Shown here: positions 16,442 to 25,820 of the stretch, in pieces
How the letters are laid out: every line of letters begins with the position of its first letter
Position numbering within the stretch: the stretch's first letter is position 1
Assembly (NCBI RefSeq): GCF_003121585.1
Contig: NZ_QEOO01000042.1
Location: 176,745-240,744 of the forward strand
Source of the DNA: Nocardioides speluncae
GTDB lineage: Bacteria; Actinomycetota; Actinomycetes; Propionibacteriales; Nocardioidaceae
Reading direction: 5' to 3'
DNA: 64,000 bases
Position numbers and translations under genes: made by a program
Notes under the pieces: model-generated
The model's database searches: none
What the model was told of the DNA's origin: nothing
The model's input: the letters and a program-made list of their open reading frames with translations, nothing else

Positions 16442-17776
16442 ATGCCGGATCGCACCTCGTCACCGGCGCTCGGCGTGGAGATCGAACAGATCTTCCGTGC
16501 CGAGCATGGCCGGGTCGTCGCCACCATGGCGCGTCGCTTCGGCGACCTCGATCTCGCCGAGGACGCCACGTCCGAAGCCATCGTCGCCGCCATGGAGAAG
16601 TGGCCGGTCGACGGAGTCCCGCCCAACCCAGGGGCGTGGCTGACCACCGTCGCCGGCAACAAGGCGCTCGACCGGATCCGGCGCGAGGCCAAGCGTGAGG
16701 GCAAGTACGCCGAGGCCGCCCAGATGAACGCACAGCTTGAGGACGACGATTCCGGCCGGGAGACCGGACCGGTCACCGACGACCGGCTCCGCCTGGTCTT
16801 CACCTGCTGCCACCCCGCGCTGGCACCCCAGCACCGGGTCGCCCTGACGCTGCGCCTGCTCGGCGGCCTGACCGTCGCCGAGATCGCCAAGGCCTTCCTG
16901 GTCGAGGAGACCACGATGGCGCAGCGGATCACCCGCTCCAAGCAGAAGATCAAGGCCGCGAAGATCCCGTACCGGGTGCCGCGCGAGAAGGACATCGCCG
17001 AGCGGCTCAGCGGCGTGCTGTCGGTTCTCTACCTGATCTTCAACGAGGGCTATCTCGCGACCGACTCCGCCGACGACCCGGACCGCGCCGTCCGTGAGGA
17101 GCTGTGCGACGAGGCGATCCGGCTGACCCGGCTGATCCAGGAGCTGGTCACCGGGCCACCCGGCAAGCCCGGGCCGCTCGGCCCGGACCCGCTGCCCGAG
17201 GTCGACGGCCTGCTGGCGCTGATGCTGCTGCTCGACTCGCGGCGTCCGGCCCGGGTCGCCGACGGGATGCTGGTCATCCTGCCCGAGCAGGACCGGACCC
17301 TCTGGGACGCCCAGAAGATCGACGAGGGCCATGCGCTGGTGCGCCGCTGCCTGGCGGTGAACCGGCCGGGGCCGTACCAGTACCTCGCCGCGATCAACGC
17401 CGTACACACCGACGCGCTGGACTCCTCGATGACCGACTGGGAGCAGATCGTGCAGCTGTACGACGGCCTGCTGCGGGTCTCCCCCACCCAGATGGTCGAG
17501 CTGAACCGGGCGGTCGCCGTCGCCGAGCTGGACGGGCCTGCAGTCGGGCTGGCGCAGGTCGACCGGCTCGACCTCGAGGGCTACCACGCCTGGCAGGCCA
17601 CCCGCGCCGACCTGCTCCGCCGGCTGGAGCGGTACGACGAGGCGCGCGAGGCCTACCAGCGCGCGATCGACCTGGCCGGCAACACCGCCGAGAAGGCCTG
17701 GCTCACCCACCGACTCGACCAGCTCCCGCCCAACCGCCGCCAGCGGAGCTCCGGGACGGGCGACAGTCTTCGCTAG
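16442..17776 (+). CDS. ECF42-type sigma factor with C-terminal helical/TPR-like domain
   Basis: The 444-residue protein has sigma region 2 (DLDLAEDATSEAIVAAMEKW), region 4 (LTLRLLGGLTVAEIAKAFLVEETTMAQRI) and then a long C-terminal extension (about residues 190-444) with DUF6596/TPR-like helices (VLYLIFNEGYLAT, MVELNRAVAVAELDGP). That extension replaces an anti-sigma factor in ECF42 sigma factors, which pair with DGPF proteins. The ATG at 16442 lies eight bases after the DGPF stop. It likely controls its own operon. Confidence 0.9.
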   Translation: MPDRTSSPALGVEIEQIFRAEHGRVVATMARRFGDLDLAEDATSEAIVAAMEKWPVDGVPPNPGAWLTTVAGNKALDRIRREAKREGKYAEAAQMNAQLEDDDSGRETGPVTDDRLRLVFTCCHPALAPQHRVALTLRLLGGLTVAEIAKAFLVEETTMAQRITRSKQKIKAAKIPYRVPREKDIAERLSGVLSVLYLIFNEGYLATDSADDPDRAVREELCDEAIRLTRLIQELVTGPPGKPGPLGPDPLPEVDGLLALMLLLDSRRPARVADGMLVILPEQDRTLWDAQKIDEGHALVRRCLAVNRPGPYQYLAAINAVHTDALDSSMTDWEQIVQLYDGLLRVSPTQMVELNRAVAVAELDGPAVGLAQVDRLDLEGYHAWQATRADLLRRLERYDEAREAYQRAIDLAGNTAEKAWLTHRLDQLPPNRRQRSSGTGDSLR

Positions 17777-17821
17777 CTCAGACTGACGCCGACCCGGCCG
17801 GTGTCGACACCACAGACCGCT

Positions 17822-17867
17822 GACCCGGCCCGTGTCGACGCTGTATCAGGTCAACACGAGCCGGGTC
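17822..17867. terminator. Terminator hairpin between convergent genes
   Basis: The arms 17822-17839 and 17850-17867 pair with two mismatches over 18 bases (GACCCGGC...GTCGAC type). A third, direct copy of the arm lies at 17791-17808, so the unit appears three times in 77 bases. The position between converging genes supports a terminator function. Confidence 0.7.
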
Positions 17868-17873
17868 GGCGAG

Positions 17874-19352
17874 CTAGAGCATGCGGTGCTTCAGGTAGTC
17901 GGGCTGCGTGTCGAGGGACGGGTTGCGCTTCGGGCGGCCGGCGTCGTCGATCTGCTCGACGGCGCGGTCGCCGTCACCGAGACCTGCCCACTTCAGGATC
18001 AGCGCGGTGGCGCGGATCCGCTCGGCCTCGGGCAGCTGCGCGATCCGGGAGCCGTGGTTGCCGCCGGCGACCCAGTAGCGCGCGCACTCCCGCTTCGCGC
18101 CGGTGCGGCCGCAGGAGAACGGCTCGGAGCTCCACGGGTCGTTGGCGCCGTACACGTAGAGCATCCGGGTCGAGCTGTTGCGCACCCAGCGGTCGATGTC
18201 GGGCATCGCCCGCTTGGAGAAGCGGCGCGGCTTGAGCTCGGCCGGCACGAAGGTCTCGGCGACGTTGAGGCCGGGGTACTGCAGGACATCGGCGAGCGGG
18301 CCCTCGTACGGCAGCGGCGCGCCGAGCTCGTAGCTGGCCTGGAAGTAGTAGGGAATGAAGCCCGCGAAGCTCTGGTCGGCGTTGCCCACGAGCGAGGCGG
18401 TTCCCTCGTAGAAGGCCCACACGTCGTCGTTGGTCGCGGTGGCCGGATCGGGCAGCATCGCGCAGTCCTGCTGGCGGGAGTACTGCCAGAACACGAAGTA
18501 GGAGTCGATGACCGACAGCTCGACCGCGATCTCCAGCCCGCCGACCGTGTCGAAGGTGTACCCCTCGGCCTCGGCGATGCCACGGGCCTTGTCGAGGTAC
18601 CACTGCCGGTCGGTCAGCACCCGCTTCTGCAGGCCAACCAGGCGGGCGCGGCAGGCCGGGTCATTACCGACGTTGTCCAGGAACTCGTCGTACGCCGAGT
18701 CGTCGCGGTTGTCGACGTCGTTGGGCGCGACGTACGGGATGGTGCCGTTGACGTCGCTCGGGTAGAAGCGGCGGTGGTAGGTCGCGGTCATGCCGCCCTT
18801 GGAGCCGCCGGTGGTGATCCAGTTCTCGCGGTAGAGCTTCTGGAACGCGTGGATGATCCGGTGCTGGTCGGTGGCGGCCTGCCAGATCGTGAGCTGCTGC
18901 TCCCAGTCCGGGTTGGCGGGCCGGGACGGCTCGAAGAAGCGGTACTCCATGCTCAGCTGGTTGCCGTCCACGATCTGGGTCGGCTCGCTGCGGCTGGGGT
19001 TCTGGGAGACGTTGTAGCCGCTGGTGTACATCACCATCGGCCGGGCGACGTCCTTGTGCAGCAGCGTCAGCCGCTGCTCGAACGTCCCGGCCCGCGGCCG
19101 GCGGTGGTCGGCCAGCTGCTCGAACGTGATCTTGAAGAACCGGTAGCCGGCGGGAGCGGTGGCCTCGGTGACCGAGGTGACGCCGGTCAACTGCTTGACC
19201 TGGTCGAGGATGTCGGTGGACGGGGCGGTGGTGACTGCGGGCGCGGGGGCGGCGGGGGCGGCCGCCGGTGCTTGGCCTGCGGTGCTGACCACCAGTCCGG
19301 CGGCGGCGACCAGTGCGGCCGTGCGCGCCAGGGTGGTTCGTAGTCGAGTCAT
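17874..19352 (-). CDS. Secreted S37-family (PS-10 type) serine aminopeptidase
   Basis: The 492-residue protein has a signal peptide (MTRLRTTLARTAALVAAAGL, Ala-rich cleavage region) and the S37/PS-10 motifs, including the nucleophile elbow TTGGSKGGMTATYHRRFYP with Ser at residue 184, YVAPNDVDNRDDSAY, and the C-terminal His region VAGGNHGSRI. These enzymes remove tripeptides or short peptides in Streptomyces culture fluids. The ATG at 19352 has GGAGGG upstream. It lies downstream of the RTX gene on the same strand but a strong hairpin separates the two. Confidence 0.87.
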   Translation of the reverse strand: MTRLRTTLARTAALVAAAGLVVSTAGQAPAAAPAAPAPAVTTAPSTDILDQVKQLTGVTSVTEATAPAGYRFFKITFEQLADHRRPRAGTFEQRLTLLHKDVARPMVMYTSGYNVSQNPSRSEPTQIVDGNQLSMEYRFFEPSRPANPDWEQQLTIWQAATDQHRIIHAFQKLYRENWITTGGSKGGMTATYHRRFYPSDVNGTIPYVAPNDVDNRDDSAYDEFLDNVGNDPACRARLVGLQKRVLTDRQWYLDKARGIAEAEGYTFDTVGGLEIAVELSVIDSYFVFWQYSRQQDCAMLPDPATATNDDVWAFYEGTASLVGNADQSFAGFIPYYFQASYELGAPLPYEGPLADVLQYPGLNVAETFVPAELKPRRFSKRAMPDIDRWVRNSSTRMLYVYGANDPWSSEPFSCGRTGAKRECARYWVAGGNHGSRIAQLPEAERIRATALILKWAGLGDGDRAVEQIDDAGRPKRNPSLDTQPDYLKHRML

Positions 19353-19381
19353 GGTTTCCCTCCGAGTGAGATCGAGCACGA

Positions 19382-19414
19382 GGGCAGCAGGCTGGCATGG
19401 CCAGCCTGCTGCCC
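19382..19414 (-). terminator. Terminator hairpin after the RTX gene
   Basis: A perfect 15-bp stem (19382-19396 with 19400-19414) and a 3-base loop lie 50 bases downstream of the RTX stop and 30 bases upstream of the peptidase start, so it should isolate the two genes. Confidence 0.75.
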
Positions 19415-19464
19415 ACTCACCGGGTCCGTACCGGTGCGTAACACCCGGAAAGGAGGACTGCCTG

Positions 19465-21123
19465 TTACGGAACTTCGCTGATCGTCTCGCAGTCCTTGGC
19501 GGTGTCGAAGCCCGCTCCCCCGAGCCCGTGGTCGTTGACGCCAGCGCCGCAGTCCAGGTCGTCGTTGCCGTCGAAGCCGAACAGGATGTCGTTCCCGCCG
19601 AAGCCGGCGATGTCGTTGTCGACCTCGTTGCCGATGAGCACGTCACCGCCGCCGATCGAGCCCTGGAGGTTCTCGATGTCGTTGAAGGCGTTGTCGCCCT
19701 CGTTGGCACCGGTCGACCCGTCGTTGGCCTGACCGTCAAGGCTGACGGTGACCGGACCGTGGTCCACGTAGGTGACGGTGTCGTTGCCGCTGCCACCCAT
19801 CATGAAGTCCGGCGCGTTGTCGTTACCGCACAGCGCGCAGCCGCCCAGGACGTCGTCGCCGCCGTCACCGAACATGTCGTCGGCGCCCAGCTGGCCGTCC
19901 ACCCTCGGGTCGTTGTCGGCACCGCCGCTCAGCGAGTCGTCGCCGGCGCCGCCGAGAAGCGAGTCGTGGCCGAAGTCGCCGAAGAGCACGTCGGCGACGT
20001 CCTGGCCAGCGACGTTCGGTCCGCCGATCAGGGTGTCGTCACCCGAGAGCCCGACCAGCCGGTTGGCGAGGCCGTTGCCCTGCAGGTTGTCGTTGAACTG
20101 GCTGCCGTTGATCTGCTCGACGTCGTTCGGCACGTTCTCCTGCTCGGTGCTGTTGAGGCCGGAGAACAAGCCGTCGTCGGGCTTGCCGTTGAGGCTGACC
20201 CGCACGCTGGCCGGGTGCGCGTCGTACAGCACCCGGTCGATGCCCGCGCCGCCCGAGAACAGGTCGGTGCCGGTGAAGCCGCTGAGCTGGTCGTCCTCGG
20301 CGCCACCGTTGAGCGTGTCGCTGCCCTCGGAGCCGAACAGCCGGTCCTTGCCGCCGAGACCCAGCAAGGTGTCCTCACCCTGGTTGCCGACCAGTCGGTT
20401 GTCCGCCGTGGTGCCGACGAGCAGGTCGCCCGCCGACCCGCCGACGATCTCCTCCACGTCGCTCCGGACGTTGTCGAGCTCGCCGGTCTGACCGTCGTCG
20501 GCCGTGTCGTCCGGGTCGACGACCACGCGGACCGTGCGTGACTGGTACGACGCCACGTCGGAGTCCGCGCCACCGATGAACGTGTCAGCGCCCGCGCCGC
20601 CGTCCATGGTGTCGCGCTGGTTGCCGCCGTTCATCGTGTCGATGCCGTCGCCGCCGTTCAGGGTGTCACCGCCGTCGAACCCGGTGAGGTTGTCGCTGTC
20701 CGGGCCGCCGCTGATGACGTCGTTCTTCGAGCTGCCGAGGACCTGGTCCACGCCGGTACCGGCGTCCACCACCGCCCGGACGGTCGTTCGGGCATCGATG
20801 ACGTCGTCGCCGTCGCCCGCGTTGACGACCACGCTGCCAACGCCGGCCGAACCGCATCGCACGTTGTTGGCGGCAACCTGGGTGCACCCGGCGCCCGCCG
20901 TGACCGTGTCACCGTTGTCGATGACGTTGAACGCACCGGCCGCGCTGTTGAACTGGATCGAGATCTGGTTGTCCTTGCCGGCCTGCGCGGTGACGTTGAG
21001 CGCACCGTTCGACACGTTCACGCCGGATGCGGCCTGTGCCGGCGCCGGGATGAGTAGCAGCCCGCCCAGGGCCATCGCGGCCACGGGCAGCAGCGCCGCG
21101 GCTCGGTTGAGATGTGTTGCCAT
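19465..21123 (-). CDS. Secreted RTX-type calcium-binding repeat protein
   Basis: The 552-residue protein has a signal peptide (AAALLPVAAMALGGLLLIPA, then APAQA) and a domain of about 60 residues. The remainder is RTX nonapeptide repeats (GGDGIDTMNGG, GGAGADTFIGG, GDAGDDSLSGG-like units), which fold into a calcium-loaded beta roll outside the cell. No catalytic domain is visible. The C-terminus has paired cysteines and an acidic end. It may be a surface or matrix protein; actinobacterial RTX-like proteins use Sec signals rather than type I secretion. A GGGGG-rich ribosome site precedes the ATG. Confidence 0.88.
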   Translation of the reverse strand: MATHLNRAAALLPVAAMALGGLLLIPAPAQAASGVNVSNGALNVTAQAGKDNQISIQFNSAAGAFNVIDNGDTVTAGAGCTQVAANNVRCGSAGVGSVVVNAGDGDDVIDARTTVRAVVDAGTGVDQVLGSSKNDVISGGPDSDNLTGFDGGDTLNGGDGIDTMNGGNQRDTMDGGAGADTFIGGADSDVASYQSRTVRVVVDPDDTADDGQTGELDNVRSDVEEIVGGSAGDLLVGTTADNRLVGNQGEDTLLGLGGKDRLFGSEGSDTLNGGAEDDQLSGFTGTDLFSGGAGIDRVLYDAHPASVRVSLNGKPDDGLFSGLNSTEQENVPNDVEQINGSQFNDNLQGNGLANRLVGLSGDDTLIGGPNVAGQDVADVLFGDFGHDSLLGGAGDDSLSGGADNDPRVDGQLGADDMFGDGGDDVLGGCALCGNDNAPDFMMGGSGNDTVTYVDHGPVTVSLDGQANDGSTGANEGDNAFNDIENLQGSIGGGDVLIGNEVDNDIAGFGGNDILFGFDGNDDLDCGAGVNDHGLGGAGFDTAKDCETISEVP

Positions 21124-21278
21124 ATGATTGATCCCCCATGAGTTGGTTGGCTATGACGCAACTCATTGAGCCGTTGGCGGTGGGCCGCCCACATGGGTAG
21201 CACCGGCCTAGATCGGCGCGAACTGGTACCTAGATGACAGCGCCGTTCACTTAGGTGGCGGCTCACTACGATGCGGCG

Positions 21279-22187
21279 ATGCCTGCCAACCGCGCACCTG
21301 CCCTAGCCGCCTCGATCGCGCTCGCGCTGCTCGCCGTGCTGACGCCCGGCAGCCCGGCTCATGTGACCGCCAGCCCCGCCGCCGCGTGTCCCACCTCGAC
21401 CGGCGGCGCCTTCGCGCACGTCCATGCCTCCGGCAAGTGGAGCTATGGGGTGCGGACCGCCGGCAAGTCCGTCGAGCGGGCCTCGCGCGAGCGGCAGCGA
21501 CTGCGCGCCGACGCCGCGTCGTACCGAGCCGCCGCCAGCATCGTCACCCACACCGAGATGATGAACGGCACCCACGCCGGCGCGATTCTCGGCGGCGCCG
21601 GCGAGTGCTGGTCCAGCTATCTGCCCGCTCCGGCGCACAACGACGGCAAGGACGAGACCGCCATCGAGTGGAGCTCGGTCTGGTCCGCCCGGGCGAAGTC
21701 GGTGGTCAAGCTGACCGACCGCCGGATCCGGACCCGCCAGCTGTACGCCTCGGTCGTCCGGCTGCGCGAGCGGCTCGACGGCCGCCTCGGCCGCACCGTG
21801 ATCGTCATGGCCACCCACCTGCCGTCCGACGTCGAGGGTCGCTGGTCGACCGACGACACCAAGGTGCTGGCCCACAAGAGCGCCCTCGCCGGCTGGCGGC
21901 GGCTGGTCAACCGGTTCCGTGAGAGGTACCCGACCGCCTCGTTCGTCGTGGCCGCCGACTGGAACCTCGACCACAAGAAGGCGTGGGTACGACGCGAGCT
22001 CGGCCGCCGCCTCGGCAACGGACTGACCAGCGCCTGGCCGGCGTCGTACGACAGCATCGGCACCCACGGCCACCGGCTGATTGACGCCGACTGGCGACGC
22101 GGACTCGAAGTGCGCCGCGCGGCCGTACGCGGCGACGTCGTGAGCAGCGACCACCGCCCCCATGAGGTCCGCTACCTCTTCCGCTGA
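21279..22187 (+). CDS. Secreted endonuclease/exonuclease/phosphatase-like protein
   Basis: The 302-residue protein has a signal peptide (LAASIALALLAVLTPGSPAH) and scattered EEP-superfamily motifs: VIVMATHLPSD, VVAADWNLD and the C-terminal SSDHRPHEVRYLF, matching the H/D and D-x-N catalytic strands of DNase I-like enzymes. The N-terminal half is less typical, and the first catalytic Glu cannot be placed with confidence (TEMMNG or ECWSS region). The ATG at 21279 begins the signal peptide; an upstream GTG at 21255 is possible. Confidence 0.72.
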   Translation: MPANRAPALAASIALALLAVLTPGSPAHVTASPAAACPTSTGGAFAHVHASGKWSYGVRTAGKSVERASRERQRLRADAASYRAAASIVTHTEMMNGTHAGAILGGAGECWSSYLPAPAHNDGKDETAIEWSSVWSARAKSVVKLTDRRIRTRQLYASVVRLRERLDGRLGRTVIVMATHLPSDVEGRWSTDDTKVLAHKSALAGWRRLVNRFRERYPTASFVVAADWNLDHKKAWVRRELGRRLGNGLTSAWPASYDSIGTHGHRLIDADWRRGLEVRRAAVRGDVVSSDHRPHEVRYLFR

Positions 22188-22206
22188 GCCCCGAGGACGG
22201 CCAAGG

Positions 22207-23097
22207 TCAGGACTGTTCGTCCAGGCGATGCTGGGCCCAACGCCGAGCTGCCGCCGTCGCCGCTTCGCGGACCGGATGTGGCCTCGCGAGTCGAAGGAAC
22301 TCCCATATCCCGAACGTCCCCACCGCGAAGCTGTCGAGTGCCACCGGCGTTGCGGTGTGCCAACACTCGGTCGTCGCGGCCCACTGCTCTGCCTGCGCGG
22401 GGCCGTGGCCGTTCTGGATGAGGCGGATGACGAGGTAGGCAGCGTCGATCCAGGGGGCTGCTCGGTGGGCCCAGGACCAGTCGACGACGTGGGCGGCATC
22501 GTTGACGAGGATGTTGTGGGCATGGAGATCGGTGTGGGCCAGGCTGTCTCCAGCAGCCCATTCGGCGGCGCACTCGTCGGCATCGGCGAATCGGTCGAGG
22601 TTTGCCCGCGCCCACGGGTCGAGGTTGCTCGGTGGGTCGGATCCGAGTCGTGTCCAGGCGGAGATCCTGGTGATCTTGTCGGCGAGGGCAGGAAGCTCGG
22701 GCGTCGGGATCGGAGCCCGGTGACGGGCGATCGCCGAGACGGCATCCGCGACGAGGATGAGGTCGGCCGAACCGAGTGACAGGTCAGCATGCCGACCTGG
22801 GATGTACTCGAATCCGAGCATCAGCCACCCGTCGACCTCGACCTGCCAGAGCAGGCGCGGTGCGACCGCGGGTAGCGCCGGGTTGAGCGCCGCTTCGCGT
22901 CGGAACCCGGCGGCCTCAGCTGTGTCGGCTTGTACGCCTTTGACGAAGACCTGGCGACCGTCTTGGACTTCGAGTACGACGATCAGGTTCGCGTTGCGTC
23001 CGCCGTCCGGCGTGGTGACGCCCACGACCAACCCGCACTCGGCCTCGACTGCACAGCGGACCGAGTACGGGAGGTCGTACCAGTCGACTCTGGTCAT
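22207..23097 (-). CDS. Aminoglycoside phosphotransferase-like kinase
   Basis: The 296-residue protein has the APH/choline-kinase fold markers: the nucleotide-lobe strand RQVFVKGVQ, the catalytic loop SLAHTDLHAHNILV (HxDxxxxN) and the metal-binding DWSWAHRAAPW. The true substrate is unknown; most such proteins in actinobacteria are not resistance enzymes. The ATG at 23097 follows the upstream gene's stop by seven bases, so it probably belongs to the same operon as the GWHTF-type protein. Confidence 0.83.
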   Translation of the reverse strand: MTRVDWYDLPYSVRCAVEAECGLVVGVTTPDGGRNANLIVVLEVQDGRQVFVKGVQADTAEAAGFRREAALNPALPAVAPRLLWQVEVDGWLMLGFEYIPGRHADLSLGSADLILVADAVSAIARHRAPIPTPELPALADKITRISAWTRLGSDPPSNLDPWARANLDRFADADECAAEWAAGDSLAHTDLHAHNILVNDAAHVVDWSWAHRAAPWIDAAYLVIRLIQNGHGPAQAEQWAATTECWHTATPVALDSFAVGTFGIWEFLRLARPHPVREAATAAARRWAQHRLDEQS

Positions 23098-23104
23098 GGC
23101 CGCC

Positions 23105-23560
23105 TTACGGGGAGTCGGTGCAGCCCGCATGGCACTGCGAGCACTGGCTGGTCACGGTCGGCCACAAGTCGCCGTCGATAGCCAGCCCGGTGTCCAGGAT
23201 CGCGCACAGGGTCCGTGTCAAGGTGGAACGGGCCTGCGCGCCGTGCCCGCGCGGATCACCGTCCTCGGTCGGCACGTGGTCGATGAACGATCCGTGAGTG
23301 ACCCGTGCGCAGAACTCCCGGTAGTCGCGGGTGTGCAGGACGAACGTGTGCCAGCCGATGTCGACCAACTCGCTAGGCGCGAGCCGTTCGAGCGGGTTGG
23401 CGGCCGACGCAACAAGAAAAGCGATCGCCTGGTCCATGATCCGTTCGGCCAGGCTGCGAGGCAGTTCGTGATCGGTGACGATCCGGGTCGCGAGCCGATC
23501 GAACAGCGACTCGTGCACCCAAGCTCGGCCGGTCGGCGCATCGTGTGCGCTCATCGTCAT
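23105..23560 (-). CDS. Conserved actinobacterial protein with GWHTF..TRDY motif
   Basis: The 151-residue protein contains SELVDIGWHTFVLHTRDYREFC (shown here in parts: GWHTFVLHTRDY at about residues 69-80) and a C-terminal cysteine cluster CSQCHAGC. The first motif resembles the core of glycine-rich-domain (DUF1399-like) proteins, and the cysteines could bind metal. Homologues often lie beside XRE regulators of the kind found on the opposite strand here. The function is unknown. Confidence 0.75.
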   Translation of the reverse strand: MTMSAHDAPTGRAWVHESLFDRLATRIVTDHELPRSLAERIMDQAIAFLVASAANPLERLAPSELVDIGWHTFVLHTRDYREFCARVTHGSFIDHVPTEDGDPRGHGAQARSTLTRTLCAILDTGLAIDGDLWPTVTSQCSQCHAGCTDSP

Positions 23561-23720
23561 AGGTCAGTCCTGCCTTTCGAGATTCGGGCCGTCGGTGTGG
23601 CAGTCCAGCCGGCCCGCGGGCTTCGGATGGCCGGCACGGGCCGGCCGGACACCCATGACGAAACCGCAGGTCGAGGCCGCAGGACACCGGCTGCAACGGT
23701 GACCTTGTGGCACCATTTCT

Positions 23721-23735
23721 CCCAGTTCAACTGGG
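23721..23735. promoter_or_regulatory. Candidate operator in the divergent XRE promoter
   Basis: CCCAGTTCAACTGGG is a perfect 15-bp palindrome about a central C, 60 bases before the XRE start and 160 bases before the divergent gene. It is a plausible autoregulatory site for the XRE protein. The rest of this 235-bp gap holds no gene that I can support. Confidence 0.5.
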
Positions 23736-23795
23736 ATAAATCGACCAACGCATCGACCGGATTACCGTCACTGTGTCTGCGAAAGGAGTCGACTC

Positions 23796-24828
23796 GTGCC
23801 AACGCTGACGAGAAGCGTCCGACAGCAGCAACGAGAGCTGACAGCAAGCCTCCGCGCCAAGCAGCAAACCTGGGCCGAGGTGGCTAAGGCGTTCTGCGAC
23901 CGGTACGGCATGAACGTGCGCGCCGCGCTCCGAATCGCACGCGGCTGGAGCCAGCGCGAAGCCGCCGACCAATGGAACTCCCGCTGGCCCGACGACCCCA
24001 AGACGTTCAAGAACTTCTCCTACTGGGAGCAATGGCCGGCCGCGACCGGCCATGCCCCATCACTCGACGTCCTCGCTCGGCTCGCTGAACTCTACGAATG
24101 CAGCCTTGCCGACCTGGTCTCCGACTGTGCCGACTTCCGCCGCCGAGACACGCTATCAGGACAGCGAGCGGCTCGCACACCTCCCGACCGCGCTCACCAA
24201 CGAGCCCAGCGATCCCAACCTGCGCGGTCTCATTGCCCGGCTCGAACTAATCGATACTCAGGAGCTCGCTCGCCTGACGTCGACATGGTCCGAGCGACTG
24301 GGCACAGCTACCAGCCGACGCGCGTTGTTGTTGAAGCTGAGCGCCGCCCTGTCGATGGCTGCCGCGGCGCCGGCAGCAGCCGACGAGTTCGACAGCTCGC
24401 TACCACGGACAGCAACGGTCGATGGCGACCTCTCCGGGATCTGGCACAGCCGCTACCGCTACTCGAGCACTGGACGAGGCCGCGACTTGCACAGCGAGCA
24501 TTACGTCCTGATCCGACACATCGGCGATCGTCTCTTCGGACGAAGCCTGCCGTCCAACAACGGTTCAAGGGTCAGCCTCGACCTCAGTGTCAATGGCAAC
24601 GTTGCGACCGGGACCTGGTCAGAACGAACCTCTCCCGCCGGCTACTACCGAGGCTCGGTCTACCACGGCGCATTGCAATACGTCGTCGACCCCCTCGGAA
24701 AGTCGATGCGAGGCCGCTGGGTCGGGTTCAACCGAGAGTCAACCGTCGACAGTGACCTGTGGCAGTTGGACTGGGTCCGCGAGGACACGGGCAAGTCCGC
24801 ACAGCGCGACTACCACTTCAAGGCCTAG
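23796..24828 (+). pseudogene. XRE-family regulator with C-terminal sensor-like domain, frameshifted
   Basis: The N-terminal frame (from 23796) encodes a helix-turn-helix region (AALRIARGWSQREAADQW, SLDVLARLAELYECSLADLV) and loses sense after about 24145. The +1 frame then takes over (RYQDSERLAHLPTALT...) and continues through TSRRALLLKLSAAL to a C-terminal domain with GDLSGIWHSRYRYSSTGRGR and GTWSERTSPAGYYRGSVYHG, ending at 24828. Joined, the two make about 343 residues, as in intact Streptomyces homologues. One extra base near 24140-24150, in CCGCCGCCGAG, would explain it. It could be a sequencing error, a true pseudogene or programmed shifting. Confidence 0.8.
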
Positions 24829-24890
24829 GCGACCAGCGGTGACCGCCAACGTCCGGAGACTAACGAGGCAGCCGGCCCGTCCGGGCCAGC

Positions 24891-25820
24891 TCAGTCCTGA
24901 ACTGCTTTGGCGACCGCGATGCACTGGGTGATCCAGTCGCGCTCGTCGGCGTCGAGACCGCGGCCGGCGCGCTCGGCGTCCTCGACCGCCCAGAGCGCGT
25001 TGTGCACCATCCGGACCACCACCCAGTCGCGCGCCCGGTCCTCGTCGAGACCGGCGGCGTCGATCAGGGTGTGGAAGCGGCGGCGTACGCCCTCACGGAC
25101 GTTGCCGGAGTCGACGATCTCGTCCCAGCGGTTCCACAGCATCGGCGCCGGCTCGTAGTGCGGGTCGCCGCTGACCGGCTTCGGGTCGATCACCAGCCAG
25201 GGCTCCCGGTCGCCGGCGAGCACGTTCTCGTAGTGCAGGTCGGTGTGGATCATGGTGCCGACGCTGGCGGGGTCGGCAACGAAGTCACGCCCCAGCGAGA
25301 CCGCCTGCTCGACCAGCCGGCGCGGTACCGGCGCGCTGCGCGGCAGGCCGGCGAGCGCGGTGGTCCAGCGGTCGACGTACGACGTCAGCGTGCGCAGCTG
25401 CGGCAGCGCCGGGACGTGGATGCGGCTATAGAGCCCGGCCACGATCTCGCAGGCCTCGACGTCCCAGAGGTCCTCGAGGTCGTCCTCATGCAGGCGCTCG
25501 AGCAGCATCGCGAACCGGTGCGGGTCCGCCCGCAGCAGCTGGACGGTGCCGTTGCCGTGCCAGCGCTGAAGGGCGAGATGCTCGTGCTCGGACTCCTCAT
25601 CGGGTAGGTGCACCTTGAGTACGCACGCCCGACCGGCCGGGGTTCGGACAGGGATAACCAGCGCGCAGAAACCGTGCATCGGCTCGCCGTCGACACTCAG
25701 CTGCCAGTCGGCCAGCAGATCGGTGGTCAGCGCCGGGAGCCGCTCCAGCCAGGCCGCCCAGTTCGGTCCGAGCTCGGCCTGCTCCCGCAGTCCCTCCGGG
25801 ACCTCGACTGCCGCGGTCAA
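24891..25820 (-). CDS. APH(6)/hydroxyurea-type antibiotic kinase homologue
   Basis: The 309-residue protein fits the APH_6_hur family (streptomycin 6-kinase-like): CVLKVHLPDEESEHEHLAL, GMLLER-type hinge (FAMLLERLHEDDLEDL), catalytic loop GTMIHTDLHYENVLA and the metal site LVIDPKPVSGDPHYEPAPML. The ID-PKP-GDP pattern is typical of that family. Resistance activity is not shown by sequence. Its GTG/ATG start overlaps the upstream hydrolase stop by four bases. Confidence 0.87.
   Translation of the reverse strand: MTAAVEVPEGLREQAELGPNWAAWLERLPALTTDLLADWQLSVDGEPMHGFCALVIPVRTPAGRACVLKVHLPDEESEHEHLALQRWHGNGTVQLLRADPHRFAMLLERLHEDDLEDLWDVEACEIVAGLYSRIHVPALPQLRTLTSYVDRWTTALAGLPRSAPVPRRLVEQAVSLGRDFVADPASVGTMIHTDLHYENVLAGDREPWLVIDPKPVSGDPHYEPAPMLWNRWDEIVDSGNVREGVRRRFHTLIDAAGLDEDRARDWVVVRMVHNALWAVEDAERAGRGLDADERDWITQCIAVAKAVQD

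Noticed and set aside
19500..21100. DNA tandem repeats or CRISPR-like periodicity
   Set aside because: The periodicity comes from RTX nonapeptide codons; repeats are not identical at DNA level and have no spacer structure.
23557..23847. Minus-strand frame over the XRE promoter
   Set aside because: It has no ribosome site or family pattern and covers the divergent control region with the CCCAGTTCAACTGGG palindrome.
24871..24890. Hairpin after the XRE gene as a terminator
   Set aside because: The stem has a mismatch and a loop of only two bases with no T run; too weak to call.
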